Below are positions 17,701 to 25,868 of a stretch of DNA of 64,000 nt, in pieces. A program made the position numbers and the translations under genes. The notes below the pieces were generated by a model, which did no database searches, was not told the DNA's origin, and saw nothing but the letters and a program-made list of their open reading frames with translations. Within the stretch, counting starts at the first letter, position 1. Each line of letters begins with the position of its first letter. Source of the DNA: Pseudobutyrivibrio ruminis CF1b (GTDB lineage Bacteria > Bacillota > Clostridia > Lachnospirales > Lachnospiraceae); NCBI RefSeq assembly GCF_000424005.1, contig NZ_AUJB01000013.1:62001-126000 (forward strand). Direction: 5' to 3'.

Positions 17701-20700
17701 GCAGCCGGCGAGATTTCTTCTAACCAGAAGGTATCTCTTTCATCTAAGACTGAGGGAGCAGAAATCTTCTACTCAGTAAACGGTGGAGAGTTTGTTAAGT
17801 ACGATGATGAAAAGAAGGTAAGCTTCACAGAGCTTCCAGCAACAGTTCGTGCTTACGCTACAAAGGAAGGACTTGCTAAATCTGTTACTGTAAATTATCA
17901 GTACACACAGGCTCAGGTTTCACCAGTTAAGGCTACACCAAACGGTGGCGCAGTTATTGAGAATCAGAAGGTATCCCTTAAGTCTAAGACAGAGGGTGCT
18001 AAGATCTTCTACAGATACATGACTGAGGAAGAGATTGCAGCAGCTGATAACACAGTAGCTTCTGAGGAGAACAATGAAGAGACAGAAGAGCCAGCAGTTG
18101 AAGAGCACAATGACTGGATTGAATATGAAAAGCCATTCACACTTGAGACTCTTCCTGCTCAGATCCAGGTAAAGGCTACAAAGGAAGGCTACAAGGATAG
18201 CGCTGTTTCTACTCTCAAGTTCACAAAGAAGGAAAATGAGAAGTACAACATCTACTTTGGACAGATTCATGCACACACAAGCATTTCTGACGGTGCTGGT
18301 ACACTTGAGGAGGCTTTAAAGCATGCTACTAACGTAGATAATCTTGACTATATCGTAATTACGGACCACAGTAACTCAATTGACAACGAGAAGGAGTCAA
18401 AGATTACTGAGAACGTAGATAAGGCTGCAACAGATGAGTGGACATACGCTCACAATCTTGTAAAGCAGTACTCAACAGATAAGTTTACATGTGCTTACGG
18501 TTATGAGATGACATGGTCAAATGGTCTTGGTCATATCAACACTTACAACACACCAGGTTTCCAGAGCCGTACACAGACAGCATACTCAACATATGCTACA
18601 GCATTACAGAATTACTATGAGGCACTTAGATCAGTTCCTGATTCTATCAGCCAGTTCAATCACCCAGGTACAACCTTCGGTGATTTCCAGGATTTCGCAT
18701 ACTACACAGAAGAGAACGATGCGTTAATCACAATGATTGAGGTTGGTAACGGTGAAGGTACAATTGGTTCTTCAGGTTACTTCCCATCATACGAGTACTA
18801 CACTCGTGCCCTTGATAAGGGATGGCACGTAGCTCCTACTAACAACCAGGATAACCACAAGGGTAAGTGGGGCGATGCCAACACAGCACGTACAGTAATG
18901 CTTGCTGATACAAATGATGAAACTGCTATCTATGATGCAATGAGAAATTATCGTATATACGCAACAGAGGATAACGACCTCTCAGTATATTACACACTTG
19001 ATAATAACATCATGGGTACAATCCTTGAGAAGGATGCAGTAGGTGATACTGTTGAGCTCAAGGCAGAAATCAAGGATCCTACAGATTCAAAGATTGGCCG
19101 TGTTGAGGTTATCGTTAACGGTGGTCAGTCAATCGCTATGGAGAATGTAGCTACTAACGAAAAGACAGTTACATTCGAGGTACCATCTAGCTACTCATAC
19201 TACTACTTAAAGATTACAGAAGATGATGGCGATATCGCTGTTACAGCTCCTGTATGGGTAGGTGAGGTTGAGGCTTGCGGTATCAACAAGACTTACACAA
19301 ACACAGTTCTTCCTGTAAAGGGAGAGAGCCTTGATGTAAATGTTGATTTCTACAACAACGAGCAGACAGATCTTACAATCGACAACATCCAGGTAGTCCT
19401 CAAGGACGTTGATAATAAGGAAACAGAGGTTGTAAACCTTTCAGGTGCAGAGGCTGGTATCACATCAGTTAAGTCACAGGGCACAGCAACCTTCAAGACA
19501 GACTTCGTATATAACGAGGCTGGTCAGGTTACTTATGAGGTAGTTGTTAACGCAACACTTAACGGAGTACCTAAGGTATACACAGATAAGCTTCAGTTAA
19601 GCTATGCAGTTCCAGAGATGGTTACAGACGTACTCATCGACGGAACACATTACAATGACTATGTTACTGGCTACTACGGTGGCAACATGTCAGCTTTCGT
19701 TTCAATCTGCGCTAAGAAGAATATCAGAGCTCAGGTTGTTACAACAGAAATTACACCAGAGATGCTTGAGAAGTGCTCATTACTTGTAGTATCCGCTCCA
19801 GCTAAGAAGTCTGGTACAGCAAATGCTGGTGATTACACAGTTTCACACTTCAGTGATGATTTCATTGCTATGGTTAAGGACTATGTGGCAAATGGCGGTT
19901 CTGTAATCGTATGTGGTCTTGCAGATTACTCAGATACAACAGACGGTCAGACAGCTACAGAGCAGAACAAGCTTCTTGAAGCAATCGGCTCTACAATCCG
20001 CATGGGTTCTGATGAGGTTTGTGATGATACAAACAATGGTGGTCAGGTATACAGAATGTACCCAACTACTTACAACACAGAGTCAGCTTTATTTGCTGGA
20101 TTAAGAGATGGCCAGAAGTACAGCCAGTACTCAGGCTGCTCAGTTGATATTTCAAATGCTAAGGCTACAGATTTTGTAGACAAGGCACAGTGGCTTGTAA
20201 AGGGCTTTGATACTACTTACTCAGTAGACTGCAAGGATGCATCAGGAAATCCACAGCCAGGTACACTTGATAACGGTGTTAAGGGTGCAAAGAATGACAA
20301 CCTTGGTGATGTTACATTCCTTGCAACACAGCACACAAAGGCTGGTGGTGATATCTTCGTAGCTGGTGGCGTATTCATTTCAGACTTCGAAGTAAAGGCA
20401 GAGATGGACAACAATGATTCATTGCCATACACTAACCACACAATCATTAACAACATCCTTGAGGGTGTTACAGTAGAGCTTCCAACATCTACAATCGCAG
20501 AGGCTCGTGCTGGTAAGATGAATGAGGTATTCGCTGTTGAAGGTTATGTAACATCTGGTACAGACAACGAGAACACAACATTCTTCGATACAATTTACCT
20601 TCAGGATGAGACAGCTGGTATCGACATATTCCCATATGCTACACCAGGTCTTGCAATTGGTACAAAGATGCGTATCGTTGGATACGTTTCACAGTATCAG

Positions 20701-21309
20701 GGAGATAAGGAGCTTAAGGTTATCTCATCTAAGATTCTTAATGACGAGCCATACGTATGGGCTCCAAAGGAAGTAGACACAAAGACTGCAATGAATTATG
20801 ATGCTCTTGGTGGTTCACTTCTTAAGACAACTGGTAAGGTAACAAGAGTTGCTTACGGTTCTGACGGAAAGACTGTTGAGGAATTCTGGCTTAAGGATTC
20901 TACAGGCGTTGAGGCAGCTATCTTCATCGATGGTTACATCAACTCAGCTACAACAGGAAAGAACGAAGTAGCAAACTTCGTTAAGGAAGGTGCTACAGTT
21001 TCTGCAGTTGGTGTTCTTTACATGCACCCAGAGGGAGATTCTGAGGTATCAGTACCTGTATTCAGAGTTCGCAATTGCGATGATATTGTTCTTGTTAAGG
21101 AGCCTGAACCAGAGGTTAAGCCAGATCCTGTTAAGGAAACAATCAAGCAGGTTGGAAAGGTAGTTAAGAATGTTGTTGAGACTGTTGAGAAGACGGTTCA
21201 GAAGGTAGCTGCCAAGAATCCAGTTGTTAAGAAGATTGTTGAGAACCCAGTTGTTAAGCAGGTGGTTAGCGCAATTAAGAGCTTCTTAGGAAAGTTTTTT
21301 GGATGGTAA
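14794..21309 (+). CDS. Giant secreted multidomain protein with PHP (CehA/McbA-type) metallohydrolase domain
   Basis: 2171 residues, exported (signal peptide about 1-31 ending SKA). Order: a beta-rich domain (28-300) interrupted by a low-complexity Glu/Lys/Ser insert (about 108-206); a chitobiase-C-like Ig module (302-378); two tandem copies of an FYSGF-containing domain (about 385-545, 553-715); a jelly-roll-like domain (720-955); two more chitobiase-C-like modules (965-1150); PHP domain (about 1153-1430) with H1159-A-H1161, D1191-H1192, FNHPG and QDNH metal-site motifs; a Rossmann/GATase-like domain (from about 1605); two OB-like domains (about 1900-2100); and a cationic amphipathic tail. 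AAAGGAGG precedes the ATG. Substrate unknown, perhaps an extracellular phosphoester or glycan; no LPxTG sorting signal. Confidence 0.75.
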   Translation: MKKLARRGLSLVLSLLMVVSCAYTDISFISKAEETNHVWTKVSLSDITSSDSIAITMSTSDGEIYVLPNASTGKAPAAVLGTVNNGSLTIESGSDSDYAWTITKNTVEETVVAGSDNNTEAETAAVQEKTVSEEISSEATEEKASVKASEKTSTNEVSETTEDETVVENAEASEVKAEEKSVEDSDKKDLEKEDDKDSQDKESEKKVTRTYYTIGSGSSYLYTNAANNGVRAGSMPKDQVGAQWQLDDTGYLSAKDSKDATRFLGVYNKQDWRAYTNTTGNIKDQTLGFYKLTSKVAGEGKVSAPKASVESGTEVEFGAEVELTCDTEDAKIYYNVNGSEDNYSPYKKAIEITKETTIYAYSVVDETKSEIVSFNYKLIAGSKITDITKLDDEQEFVLSFNNEKVLSTEASGKKMAGVDVKVDDDNHLTYTDAQAAIVKLKLVKAENDGEFYLTSDILEDNVLTTKYLTSGATGNSLSLEAEKNEFSLWSVEPEEDGTFLVKNVNAVYKNKAQYLEFYSGFTTYSYTAGGKKDAYTFSAYTVPELEKTDAPTDNTLGKLLTRELYDGDQVVVYYPAGKKLMTSEATTNGKIKDVAAEPAEDGTLETKDLNAAVLKVAVDDNGYYSFKTADGKYLTGSVEEKEVDGKKKTYANLTLEDTKTDNSLWTEEAASAEGKYYLKNAFAKVGSNVQALEYYSGFSLYGFKEAAAYEFSFYALEEGTKTVKYDYDDTLLTVAQWAGNAHYDEVETSKEYINGDLYATNDMLDSSAKYTAVVNGSVSQPWTSAKSSNTGSTNFYMGSTGVINKDTDYMQFAFPSAGYGNMSVDFRMRASNTACGAFQLQYSTDGESFKDLKTGTYSYKYTAYKAGDKVDENGKAVQEPFEVNGSGDITDGKALTSLAPTYYITFSFDIPNAAANAEKLYVRLVPASDKSAKGDKAPAKGGVIRIDGVTFKGNPIVSDDVTGYVIASPAAGEISSNQKVSLSSKTEGAEIFYSVNGGEFVKYDDEKKVSFTELPATVRAYATKEGLAKSVTVNYQYTQAQVSPVKATPNGGAVIENQKVSLKSKTEGAKIFYRYMTEEEIAAADNTVASEENNEETEEPAVEEHNDWIEYEKPFTLETLPAQIQVKATKEGYKDSAVSTLKFTKKENEKYNIYFGQIHAHTSISDGAGTLEEALKHATNVDNLDYIVITDHSNSIDNEKESKITENVDKAATDEWTYAHNLVKQYSTDKFTCAYGYEMTWSNGLGHINTYNTPGFQSRTQTAYSTYATALQNYYEALRSVPDSISQFNHPGTTFGDFQDFAYYTEENDALITMIEVGNGEGTIGSSGYFPSYEYYTRALDKGWHVAPTNNQDNHKGKWGDANTARTVMLADTNDETAIYDAMRNYRIYATEDNDLSVYYTLDNNIMGTILEKDAVGDTVELKAEIKDPTDSKIGRVEVIVNGGQSIAMENVATNEKTVTFEVPSSYSYYYLKITEDDGDIAVTAPVWVGEVEACGINKTYTNTVLPVKGESLDVNVDFYNNEQTDLTIDNIQVVLKDVDNKETEVVNLSGAEAGITSVKSQGTATFKTDFVYNEAGQVTYEVVVNATLNGVPKVYTDKLQLSYAVPEMVTDVLIDGTHYNDYVTGYYGGNMSAFVSICAKKNIRAQVVTTEITPEMLEKCSLLVVSAPAKKSGTANAGDYTVSHFSDDFIAMVKDYVANGGSVIVCGLADYSDTTDGQTATEQNKLLEAIGSTIRMGSDEVCDDTNNGGQVYRMYPTTYNTESALFAGLRDGQKYSQYSGCSVDISNAKATDFVDKAQWLVKGFDTTYSVDCKDASGNPQPGTLDNGVKGAKNDNLGDVTFLATQHTKAGGDIFVAGGVFISDFEVKAEMDNNDSLPYTNHTIINNILEGVTVELPTSTIAEARAGKMNEVFAVEGYVTSGTDNENTTFFDTIYLQDETAGIDIFPYATPGLAIGTKMRIVGYVSQYQGDKELKVISSKILNDEPYVWAPKEVDTKTAMNYDALGGSLLKTTGKVTRVAYGSDGKTVEEFWLKDSTGVEAAIFIDGYINSATTGKNEVANFVKEGATVSAVGVLYMHPEGDSEVSVPVFRVRNCDDIVLVKEPEPEVKPDPVKETIKQVGKVVKNVVETVEKTVQKVAAKNPVVKKIVENPVVKQVVSAIKSFLGKFFGW

Positions 21310-21320
21310 TTTTTTAGAAA

Positions 21321-22454
21321 ATGAAAAAAGAACTGATAATTAAAATTGTATCAGTCCTTGTATTTATAGCCCTCAGTGTTGGAGTGATTATTTACGCCAA
21401 CACTGACAGGCCAAAATACACTATCACAGAGAGCTCTGGCGTCGAATATGAGACTGCTAGAGTTCTTTCTGTAATAGAGGATAATACATCGATTGATAAA
21501 GAAATTGAAAATGTAAAAAAGGGAAGTGCCGAACTTGAGGTAGAGCTTCTCACTGGCCGTTATAAGGGAGATGTTTGTCATGTGACGAACTACTTCAGTG
21601 CCCTCTATAATGTTGATGTGGCAAAGGGCGATAAGGTCAGTGTCAGAATAGATACTACTGATGCAGGTAAATATGAGGTGAGCATTTACAACTACAACAG
21701 AATTCCTCTTTTTTTAGGACTTATTGTTGTGTTCTTCGCAGTGCTTGTTTTACTAGGTGGTAAGCAGGGCTTAAAAGCTTTCGCAGGACTTGCATATACA
21801 GTGGTTGCAATTATTTTTGTATTGCTTCCACTTACATTAAAGGGAGTATCGCCTATTCCACTTACAATAGTTATAGTGTTCGTTACATCAGCTTTGTGTT
21901 TCTTGCTTATTGGCGGTGTACAGAAGAAGACAATTGCAGCAGCATTTGGCTCTCTTGCAGGTGTTCTCATAGCAGCATTACTTGGTGAGCTTGCTGCCAA
22001 GGCAGGCGGTGTTACCACATTCCAGATGGATGAAGCAGAGGCGCTTCTTCTTGTGAAGTCAACAAATCCTATTCAGCTTCGCGGCTTGTTTATAAGTGGA
22101 ATTTTGATTGCCGCCATGGGCGCTGTTATGGATATTGCAATGTCTATATCATCTGCAATAGGAGAGATTCACGAGGCCAATTCAAAGCTTGGCTTTAAGG
22201 AGCTTTTTGCAGCAGGCATGAACATCGGTCGCGATGCAATGGGAACCATGGCAAACACACTTGTGCTTGCTTATGTTGGTGGAGCACTTAACATGATGGT
22301 GCTTATCTATTCCTACGGCGTTTCCTTTAGACAGCTTGTCAACACAGATTTTGTGGCTATAGAATTGATTAGAGCCGTTGCAGGTTCTATTGGAATCATC
22401 GGAACCGTGCCATGTGTTTCAGCAGTGGCTGGATATTTGTATAGTAAGAAATAG
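21321..22454 (+). CDS. YibE/F-like membrane protein
   Basis: 377 residues. An N-terminal helix and an extracellular beta domain (about 30-125) precede seven or so membrane spans; GLFISGILIAAMGAVMDIAM and NIGRDAMGTMANTLVLAYVG are hallmarks of the YibE/F family (COG5438). Function of the family is not established. It starts 11 bases after the giant protein and is probably co-transcribed with it, which might link the two in handling the same substrate, though that is only a positional hint. Confidence 0.88.
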   Translation: MKKELIIKIVSVLVFIALSVGVIIYANTDRPKYTITESSGVEYETARVLSVIEDNTSIDKEIENVKKGSAELEVELLTGRYKGDVCHVTNYFSALYNVDVAKGDKVSVRIDTTDAGKYEVSIYNYNRIPLFLGLIVVFFAVLVLLGGKQGLKAFAGLAYTVVAIIFVLLPLTLKGVSPIPLTIVIVFVTSALCFLLIGGVQKKTIAAAFGSLAGVLIAALLGELAAKAGGVTTFQMDEAEALLLVKSTNPIQLRGLFISGILIAAMGAVMDIAMSISSAIGEIHEANSKLGFKELFAAGMNIGRDAMGTMANTLVLAYVGGALNMMVLIYSYGVSFRQLVNTDFVAIELIRAVAGSIGIIGTVPCVSAVAGYLYSKK

Positions 22455-22473
22455 GATTGATTAAAGACTGCTA

Positions 22474-22626
22474 GTGCTGAACAGGAAAAAATCTGCAGAA
22501 GAGGTAGCTACAGAAGCTGATGAAGCTTCATCAAATGCGATGTTAATTATAGTATTATGCATTCTTGCTTTAGCTGCTTTAGGATTTTTTGGTATTCAAT
22601 TTTACAATTTACGTAAAGGAAAATAG
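22474..22626 (+). pseudogene. Orphan transmembrane tail, probably a gene remnant
   Basis: Open frame from GTG 22474: VLNRKKSAEEVATEADEASS, then NAMLIIVLCILALAALGFFG and IQFYNLRKGK. It looks like the C-terminal membrane anchor of a larger protein. A stop lies directly upstream in frame and there is no ribosome site, so a truncated gene is likelier than a functional 50-residue protein. Confidence 0.45.
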
Positions 22627-22627
22627 A

Positions 22628-22662
22628 AAGTAAGGACTAGGCATTTTACCTAGTCCTTACTT
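22628..22662. terminator. Bidirectional terminator
   Basis: Perfect 14-bp stem AAGTAAGGACTAGG / CCTAGTCCTTACTT with a 7-base loop, between the rightward YibE/F unit and the leftward lipoprotein gene. Confidence 0.85.
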
Positions 22663-22673
22663 AGTGCTTTTAT

Positions 22674-23240
22674 TTATGAACGAATATTTACAGTTTTTGC
22701 AACACCGTTTTCGATTTCTACTTCAAAGAATAGCCCGGAATCTAGTAGACCCTTGAATATTTCTTCAAATTCTTCACGGGTCTTTTCTTCAGGACCTGCT
22801 TCACCACCATGTAACAGGTATTTTGTGTTTTCATCAACTTTAAATGTGTTTACATCACCTGGAACCATTCCGATTGGGTCCTGGAACATATCGTTCTTGA
22901 AGTTTAAAGTACCTTCCAGAGTGAAAGTGTCTCCATCTAAATGTGCATCATAAATTATCGCACGTATAACGCCATACTCATCAGGCTCACCGCTGAGCTC
23001 CTTATTTGATGCTTCTAGATACCCACACCATACTGTTGTATTTGTTGCTTCTTCATCTTCGTCGTCTTCTTCCACTTCCGCTGAACTCTCTGTTGCTTCT
23101 TCGGAAACAGTATCCTTAACTGACTGCTCCACAGATTCTACAACTTCAGATGTTTCTGTTGCAGAATCCTCTTTTCCACAGGCGATTATAGCTAATCCTA
23201 TGCAGAAAATCATTGATAATACCATAATTCTTTTTTTCAT
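22674..23240 (-). CDS. Hypothetical lipoprotein
   Basis: 188 residues. Signal peptide with lipobox IIAC (Cys about residue 21), then a Glu/Ser/Thr-rich linker (about 25-67) and a beta-rich domain (about 68-188: TTVWCGYLEASNKELSG, DTFTLEGTLNFKNDMF). Exported and lipid-anchored on the outer face. No known domain recognised. Its ATG overlaps the stop of a small upstream ORF in an ATGA junction. Confidence 0.7.
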   Translation of the reverse strand: MKKRIMVLSMIFCIGLAIIACGKEDSATETSEVVESVEQSVKDTVSEEATESSAEVEEDDEDEEATNTTVWCGYLEASNKELSGEPDEYGVIRAIIYDAHLDGDTFTLEGTLNFKNDMFQDPIGMVPGDVNTFKVDENTKYLLHGGEAGPEEKTREEFEEIFKGLLDSGLFFEVEIENGVAKTVNIRS

Positions 23241-23377
23241 TTTCTAACCCAGCTTGGTTTTTGTCTACTTCCGATTGTCAATTTATAAGGATTTAAACCT
23301 CGAATCTCATTTTCAGACCAATCCCATTCCAGCATAAGATCGACTAAGTCACTTACATGTTCTTTGTATCTTTGCAA
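23237..23377 (-). CDS. Possible 46-residue ORF, TTG start, coupled to the lipoprotein gene
   Basis: Reads (M)QRYKEHVSDLVDLMLEWDW, then SENEIRGLNPYKLTIGSRQK and PSWVRK, from TTG at 23377 with AAAGAGG 8 bases upstream, ending in an ATGA overlap with the lipoprotein gene. The amino-acid content is protein-like. It could be a small coupled gene or the tail of a truncated longer gene: the frame is open upstream to a stop near 23413. Confidence 0.4.
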   Translation of the reverse strand: MQRYKEHVSDLVDLMLEWDWSENEIRGLNPYKLTIGSRQKPSWVRK

Positions 23378-23474
23378 TGTATATACCTCTTTAATAGAAC
23401 TGTTAATTTCAATTTAATAAATATATGATTTCTACAGTCAGATATAGTAGTTATATCGTTAATAAGTGTTAAAA

Positions 23475-23867
23475 TTAAGCTTGTTCTAAAAATGTATGTT
23501 TAAAAATATTTAGTTTTACACCATCATCAAAAGTATCCATAGGTGCCCAGTTTTCATACATTTGCCATTCTGTTAAAAGAATTCCTTCTCGGTTCTCAAT
23601 TAGATAATAACCCAGCTCTAGTTTACATTCATTTGAATGTATTAATTCATTCCAACTTTCAAAATTTGCAAGAATAGCAATAATATGCTGCGCTTTCATC
23701 AAACTGAAATTATTTTCATCAATATCACAGGATGCAATTATCCATTCAATGTCTAACCAATATTTTGGATTATAACTGTAACCTATATCATCCTCATTTT
23801 TGTACTGTGTTTGGAAATCTTTGTAGAATTTCTTTGCTTGTGACTTGAAATAATCAATGTAATTCAC
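23475..23867 (-). CDS. Hypothetical protein, 130 residues
   Basis: Soluble, acidic, helix-rich protein. The core IDENNFSLMKAQHIIAILAN then FESWNELIHSNECKLELGYY resembles a small Clostridia family that carries a '(L)MKAQHIIA...F..W..L' signature, but I cannot name it. GGAGG precedes the start. AT-rich codons mark the beginning of the accessory island. No neighbour suggests a role. Confidence 0.6.
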   Translation of the reverse strand: MNYIDYFKSQAKKFYKDFQTQYKNEDDIGYSYNPKYWLDIEWIIASCDIDENNFSLMKAQHIIAILANFESWNELIHSNECKLELGYYLIENREGILLTEWQMYENWAPMDTFDDGVKLNIFKHTFLEQA

Positions 23868-24151
23868 GCGATTTGTTCCTCCTTTGATAAATCATTTTAA
23901 GATAGCATCCGTAGACAATCTCAATGAAACTAATCAAAGTTGGATTGTAGAAAAATAATAAGAGGCTGACTTGGTCTTTACACGGATGAGCTGGCGTGCC
24001 AATACACCTAGTTCATATTAGCAAATCTAAAATAATATAGTCAAGGTCTGAAAATATATAGAAAAAATTACTTCGAATCTTTGTTACGTGTGGTTTTCTC
24101 ATTATTAACACATATTTTTGATATTAATAATATGTAAAGGAGGGCTTCTAA

Positions 24152-24913
24152 ATGAGTTTTATATGTAAAAAATGTGGCCATGAAATATCCGAGAATGACG
24201 CCTACTGCAAATTCTGTGGTGCTCCTATTAATAATACTGAAGAAGATAATAAATCAGTTTCTTCCATAGTTGCATTAATGTTTACCATAGCGGTCATAGT
24301 GTTTGTTATTTTCTTTATCTTTGACTATATTGAAAAAGAAGATATCAATAACAATATAACTATCCAGGAAAATAGTCTTCTTGACTCTGATAGCGAAAAT
24401 GAAGAAACTTTGCCATAGGGACCGTTTACATATAGTATTAGTGGAATAACTTTTGAAATTCCAGATAATTATTATTATGAGGATGGTTCATTTTCATCCG
24501 ATTATTCTAGGCTTGGCTTTGAAAGTGAAAAAGTTGAAGATTTTTGGAATGTATATTTATATATTGACAATGCAGCATTTAATGACATTGCAGATCAACA
24601 AATAGGAGAGGTCTTATCTAATCCATATAGGGAACTTTCCCAGAGTACATATGTTGCAGGGAATAAAACATTGCTTTATGTATATACTGGAGAAATAAAC
24701 GAAGAACCTGTTACAGTAATGTTTGCCATTATCCTTTCTTCTGATAGCGAAAGTGTTATCTATGTATATTTTGAAACGCCTAATGATTCGAATGAAGAAA
24801 TTGATGATTTAGAAGATATACTTGATAATGCCGAGGCAACTGGAGCTGCTGACTCAACAAGTGATCCTAGAAGTATCTTTTATTTAGATGAAGAACAAAC
24901 GGTAGATGAGTAG
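24152..24913 (+). pseudogene. Zinc-ribbon membrane protein gene split by an in-frame amber stop
   Basis: The first 88 codons encode a zinc ribbon (CKKCGHEISENDAYCKFCG, two CxxC knuckles) and one membrane helix (about 42-62). A TAG at 24416-24418 interrupts, but the same frame continues as GPFTYSISGITFEIPDNYYY for another 160 codons to TAG at 24911, forming a plausible extracellular domain. A single C-to-T change (CAG to TAG) would explain it. AAAGGAGG precedes the ATG at 24152, so the N-terminal fragment may still be made. Readthrough is possible but unproven. Confidence 0.75.
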
Positions 24914-24919
24914 ACTGTA

Positions 24920-25519
24920 ATGATTGTTGTAAATAACATTTATGAGCATGATATAGACCTTTTTATCGCTCAGCTATTCCATATGGATAGAGATTTTAAA
25001 AATCTATTTATAGCTGAGGATGCAAATGTTATTTCTGTTGAATTATCTAAAACCGATTCTAAATTAGGAGAAAGTGACATTACTGTCATACTAGAAAACT
25101 CTTCTCATAAGATAGGCTTGTTATATAGAAGATAAGATAGATGCTATAGCTATGCCCAAACAACCAGAACGGTACGTTGAGAGAGGAAAACTTGGTATTA
25201 ATAATGTCGATTATGATGAGTTTTTAACAATTATTATATGTCCAGAAAAATATTATAACGGAAATGTAGCTGCAAAAAAGTATGGGAAAGTTGTTCTATA
25301 TGAAACTATTGTTGAATATCTAAAGAATAACAATTCTGGGCAATATGATTTTTTATACAGGCATTCGAGCAAGCTCTGTATAAAGCCAAAAATCCTTCTA
25401 ATGTGACAATCAATGATACTGCTAATGCCTTTTTTAGAGAGTATCGTTCATATTTAAAAGAAAACTACGCTGGATTAGGAGAAATAGGCAAAAGCCTATT
25501 TCTTTTTTTTATGTTCTAA
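24920..25519 (+). pseudogene. PD-(D/E)XK nuclease-superfamily gene with two frameshifts
   Basis: Three consecutive frames assemble into one protein. Segment 1 (24920-25123) carries SKLGESDITVILENSSHKIG; segment 2 (25125 to about 25354) reads IEDKIDAIAMPKQPERYVER and VDYDEFLTIIICPEKYYNG; segment 3 (25358-25519) reads QAFEQALYKAKNPSNVTIND and TANAFFREYRSYLKENYAGL. GESD and IEDK are the expected D...(E)xK catalytic site. One extra base near 25124 and an indel in the T run at 25349-25354 break it. A terminator overlaps its extended end, so the original stop may also be lost. Confidence 0.75.
25481..25510 (+). terminator. Rho-independent terminator
   Basis: Perfect 9-bp stem GAAATAGGC / GCCTATTTC, AAAA loop, eight T. 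Ends the decayed gene region. Confidence 0.9.
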
Positions 25520-25598
25520 ATTTTTGTACAGGCATTTGGAAGTAATAAAGCTTGGTTGGGGGTAGTATCTAAGTATTAACTGAAAGGAGAAAATATCA

Positions 25599-25868
25599 AT
25601 GGAGAAAATAAGATTAATAAGTATAGAAGATTTTAAAGAGATGCTATTCTGCGGAGATGCAGAACAAGTATCGTGTTGGAGGGGCGGAAGAGTCGGATAT
25701 ACAAAGGCGCTTTTACAATGTTTTAAATATAAAAATGAATATTATGTAAGATTGATAGATTGCTCAGGTGATATAGCCAGAGTTTTTTCTAATAAGTATT
25801 CAGCAAATTATTATTTCAGAGTAATTACAAATGGTGGGCATTATGAGAAAATAAAGGAGGTAGCATAA
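25599..25868 (+). CDS. Hypothetical protein, first gene of the island operon
   Basis: 89 residues, mixed alpha/beta, no membrane segment: MEKIRLISIEDFKEMLFCGD, SCWRGGRVGYTKALLQCFKY, YYVRLIDCSGDIARVFSNKY. Good AAAGGAG ribosome site. The stop overlaps the ATG of the next gene by one base (TAATG), so the two are translationally coupled. Not recognised; as the small leading gene of a coupled pair it might be a partner or immunity protein for the next product. Confidence 0.6.
   Translation: MEKIRLISIEDFKEMLFCGDAEQVSCWRGGRVGYTKALLQCFKYKNEYYVRLIDCSGDIARVFSNKYSANYYFRVITNGGHYEKIKEVA

Noticed and set aside
17920-18276. Leftward 118-residue frame inside the giant gene
   Set aside because: Antisense to a continuous domain-bearing frame, with no ribosome site; a shadow of biased codon use.
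24416-24418. Pyrrolysine or programmed amber readthrough
   Set aside because: No pyl genes or stop-context element are visible, and the next gene is also broken, so plain decay is the simpler reading.
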